Source: Lucinisca nassula (Eukaryota > Mollusca > Bivalvia > Lucinida > Lucinidae). From it: 64,000 bases of DNA. The stretch lies in contig OY757011.1 of the NCBI GenBank assembly GCA_963580285.1, forward strand, positions 96,393,650 to 96,457,649, read 5' to 3'. Under the pieces are notes generated by a model that was not told the DNA's origin, did not search any database, and was given only the letters and a program-made list of their open reading frames with translations. Within the stretch, counting starts at the first letter, position 1; each line of letters starts with the position of its first letter. Shown here in pieces: positions 62,612 to 64,000 of this stretch. A program made the position numbers and the translations under genes.

Positions 62612-62860
62612 GTGTATATCATTCAGGCAATTAATCTGCAGGCAATTCAGAGATACACTTGTTCTAGATTTTTTTCCTTTTGATAGAGTGCAAAGCAACT
62701 TGATTATGTCTTATAGACGCTTTCAGCTATGCAATTTGGCCTTCAGCAACTGTGTACGGCCCTTGTCATTAATTAAGATCATCATGCTATAAGTAATACA
62801 ATCTTATGCATAAGCAGCACAGACTACTGAAATACCCAGAAAACATGGGGTTCATAAATG
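62612..62860. other. unassigned sequence
   Basis: No assignable feature. Confidence 0.3.
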
Positions 62861-63102
62861 AGCCCCGCCAAACGAATTTGTGTCTTCGAGCATTCCGTCA
62901 TGACAAATTTTAACTGCGCATGCCCAGCCATTCAGAGGGGCCAGGGATATGGCTTTCTGTCTGAAGGTTCCTCTTGATTCACTGCTTGTATGAGCGAGCA
63001 GCGATGGTTCTGGCGAGACTGTGCGGATGCGCAGGCTCGCCTGAACCTTCGCTGATCGCATAGGCGATAAGTACCAAAATCGCTTGAGGGGCCCAACTGA
63101 TA
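62861..63102. mobile_element. MITE with GRGCCCCGYCAAGCGA ends, copy 2
   Basis: GAGCCCCGCCAAACGAATTT to AAATCGCTTGAGGGGCCC. It is similar to 20552-20752 throughout but has about 35 extra bp near 62993 (AGCGAGCAGCGATGG..GACTGTGCGG). Confidence 0.8.
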
Positions 63103-63459
63103 ATCAAACAGCCGTTAGTAAGTGGCATGCTGTGACTTGTCAATAACTTGTTAATTTCCCTGCTGATAGGTAACATATGTCCGTCACACACTTCCTTGTA
63201 ACAATATATCATTCTCTCTCTCTCATAAACAGTATTATGCATCGGCAGCACAGATGCACGAGATTTTCGAAAACAGCCAGTTCATAAATGATAATCAAAG
63301 AGCCATTTGTAAGTGAAATGGTGTGACTTGTCAATTACTTCTTCTGCTATTGGTCATTTTCATATGCTATAATTGTTATTAGATATCCTTGACTTAGTTT
63401 ATTAAATGCATACTTTCGTATATTACATCACGATTCTTCAGTTTACGAGAGCGTGCCAA
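63103..63459. other. unassigned sequence with internal repeat
   Basis: GATAATCAAACAGCCGTTAG..GTAAGTGG / GATAATCAAAGAGCCATTTG..GTAAGTGA phrases occur at 63100 and 63289, each followed by TGTGACTTGTCAAT, suggesting a diverged direct duplication of about 190 bp. Confidence 0.45.
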
Positions 63460-64000
63460 TTAAAACCAGCCTAACGTTTTTCTGGGTGCGATCCGTCTCT
63501 TCTTTTCGATGTTATTGCCCCCTAATATGATACACTTGGACCAACGTTAATCCAGTGCCATCAGTCCAGAACTGAAGATGCCAGGGTCACTGTCTCTGTC
63601 CCACACTTCAACGGCCGCAACAACTTCCTCGTTGGACCGGAAATGTCGTTCACGGATATCCTTCTTCAAGTTTGGGAATAGGAAATAGTCACTAGGAGCT
63701 AGGTCCGGAGAATAGGCGGGGTGTGGTATTAGCTCGCATTCGTTCCGCTCTACAGCATACATGATCCTATTGGTTTCATTGGGCGACAGGGCTTTAGATG
63801 TTATTTCATCTAACTGTCGGGTAAAAGTCCTACAAAATTGGAAGCAACGTCTCCAAAATGACCTATACTGTATTAACGGGGACGTTAAACCGCAAATGAA
63901 AGAAATAAATCAACAGCATCCATTGCAATTTTGCAAGTGTGGACGCTTGCACGGCCTGTTGGAGCAGCATCTATTTGGAGAGGTTTCCACAGCTGTTTTC
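63460..64000 (-). pseudogene. Mariner transposase relic 1, C-terminal part, split by a SINE
   Basis: The minus frame runs from the window edge to a stop at 63460-63462. After removing the S5 SINE and one TSD copy, the frame is continuous across the junction and contains the mariner HPAYSPDLAPSDYFLF motif (third catalytic Asp, codon 63688-63690). The residue 35 positions upstream, where mariner has its second Asp, is Gly (codon 63954-63956), so catalysis would be lost. An in-frame TAA at 63547-63549 interrupts the C-terminal RWSKCI..GGNNIE region. The N-terminal part lies beyond the window. Confidence 0.85.
63759..63912 (+). mobile_element. SINE S5, 5'-truncated, 7-bp TSD, inside mariner relic 1
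   Basis: CCTATTGGTTTCATTGGGCG, GACAGGGCTTTAGATG, GAAGCAACGTCTCC, tail TATTAACGGGGACGTTAAAC and AAATGAAAGAAAT. TSD ACAGCAT at 63752-63758 and 63913-63919. Confidence 0.92.

Overview
The window looks like intergenic DNA from an animal genome, most likely a bivalve mollusc (the genus cannot be decided from sequence alone). The base composition is AT-rich. I find no host protein-coding gene, no rRNA and no convincing functional tRNA gene. The only protein-level signals are two decayed mariner-type transposase relics (42850-43166 and 63460-64000, both minus strand). Almost everything else is mobile or repetitive: tRNA-derived SINEs, short inverted-repeat elements (MITE-like), foldback palindromes, microsatellites, and tandem arrays that open with a CCGTCC-rich block, a type common in molluscs. 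The bivalve call rests on that combination and is an inference. || The dominant component is a palindromic element of about 280 bp, called A here. It has inverted ends (CATNACGAAAACACGCC), an outer region that differs between its two sides, and an inner near-perfect palindrome centred on a hairpin (GTTAGAACCGCCTC / GAGGCGGTTCTAAC). Two subfamilies, A1 and A2, share the inner palindrome but differ in their outer arms. I count more than 40 copies or fragments from 187 to 60585. A2 is nested in A1 three times, twice at the same A1 position. Two copies can be compared with uninterrupted paralogous sites elsewhere in the window. || Five SINE families (S1-S5) are present, and many copies have clean target-site duplications (TSDs) of 7-13 bp. 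Four of them end in a related GGGMCGTWAAA-type tail, and S4 and S5 also share a central segment. || Layout. 1-8100: A copies, tandem core T1 and a 592-bp foldback (2002-2593). 8630-11650: tandem array T2, interrupted by a Harbinger-like MITE and by a 1.5-kb foldback that carries SINE S1. 11800-14400: A1/A2 nest, foldbacks and a 90-bp tandem repeat. 15150-16740: array T3. 18000-25700: dense A and SINE nesting. 25945-27122: element with CACTGTAAAAAAT ends. 27100-28500: A nest. 29025-30720: array T4 with a recent internal duplication. 31600-43400: A copies, SINEs, foldbacks and mariner relic 2. 44200-47345: arrays T5 and T6. 49350-50340: A nest. 51720-52500: nine tandem tRNA-like units on the minus strand. 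53000-60600: microsatellites, SINEs and A copies. 60740-61190: mariner end fragment and a Penelope-like remnant with a hammerhead-ribozyme-like motif. 62860-64000: paired MITE and mariner relic 1, which is split by an S5 SINE. || How the parts relate: transposase relics are scarce while non-autonomous elements are abundant, so the sequence reads as parasites accumulated in layers. The nesting order and TSDs allow a relative chronology: arrays and A copies first, then SINE insertions into them.
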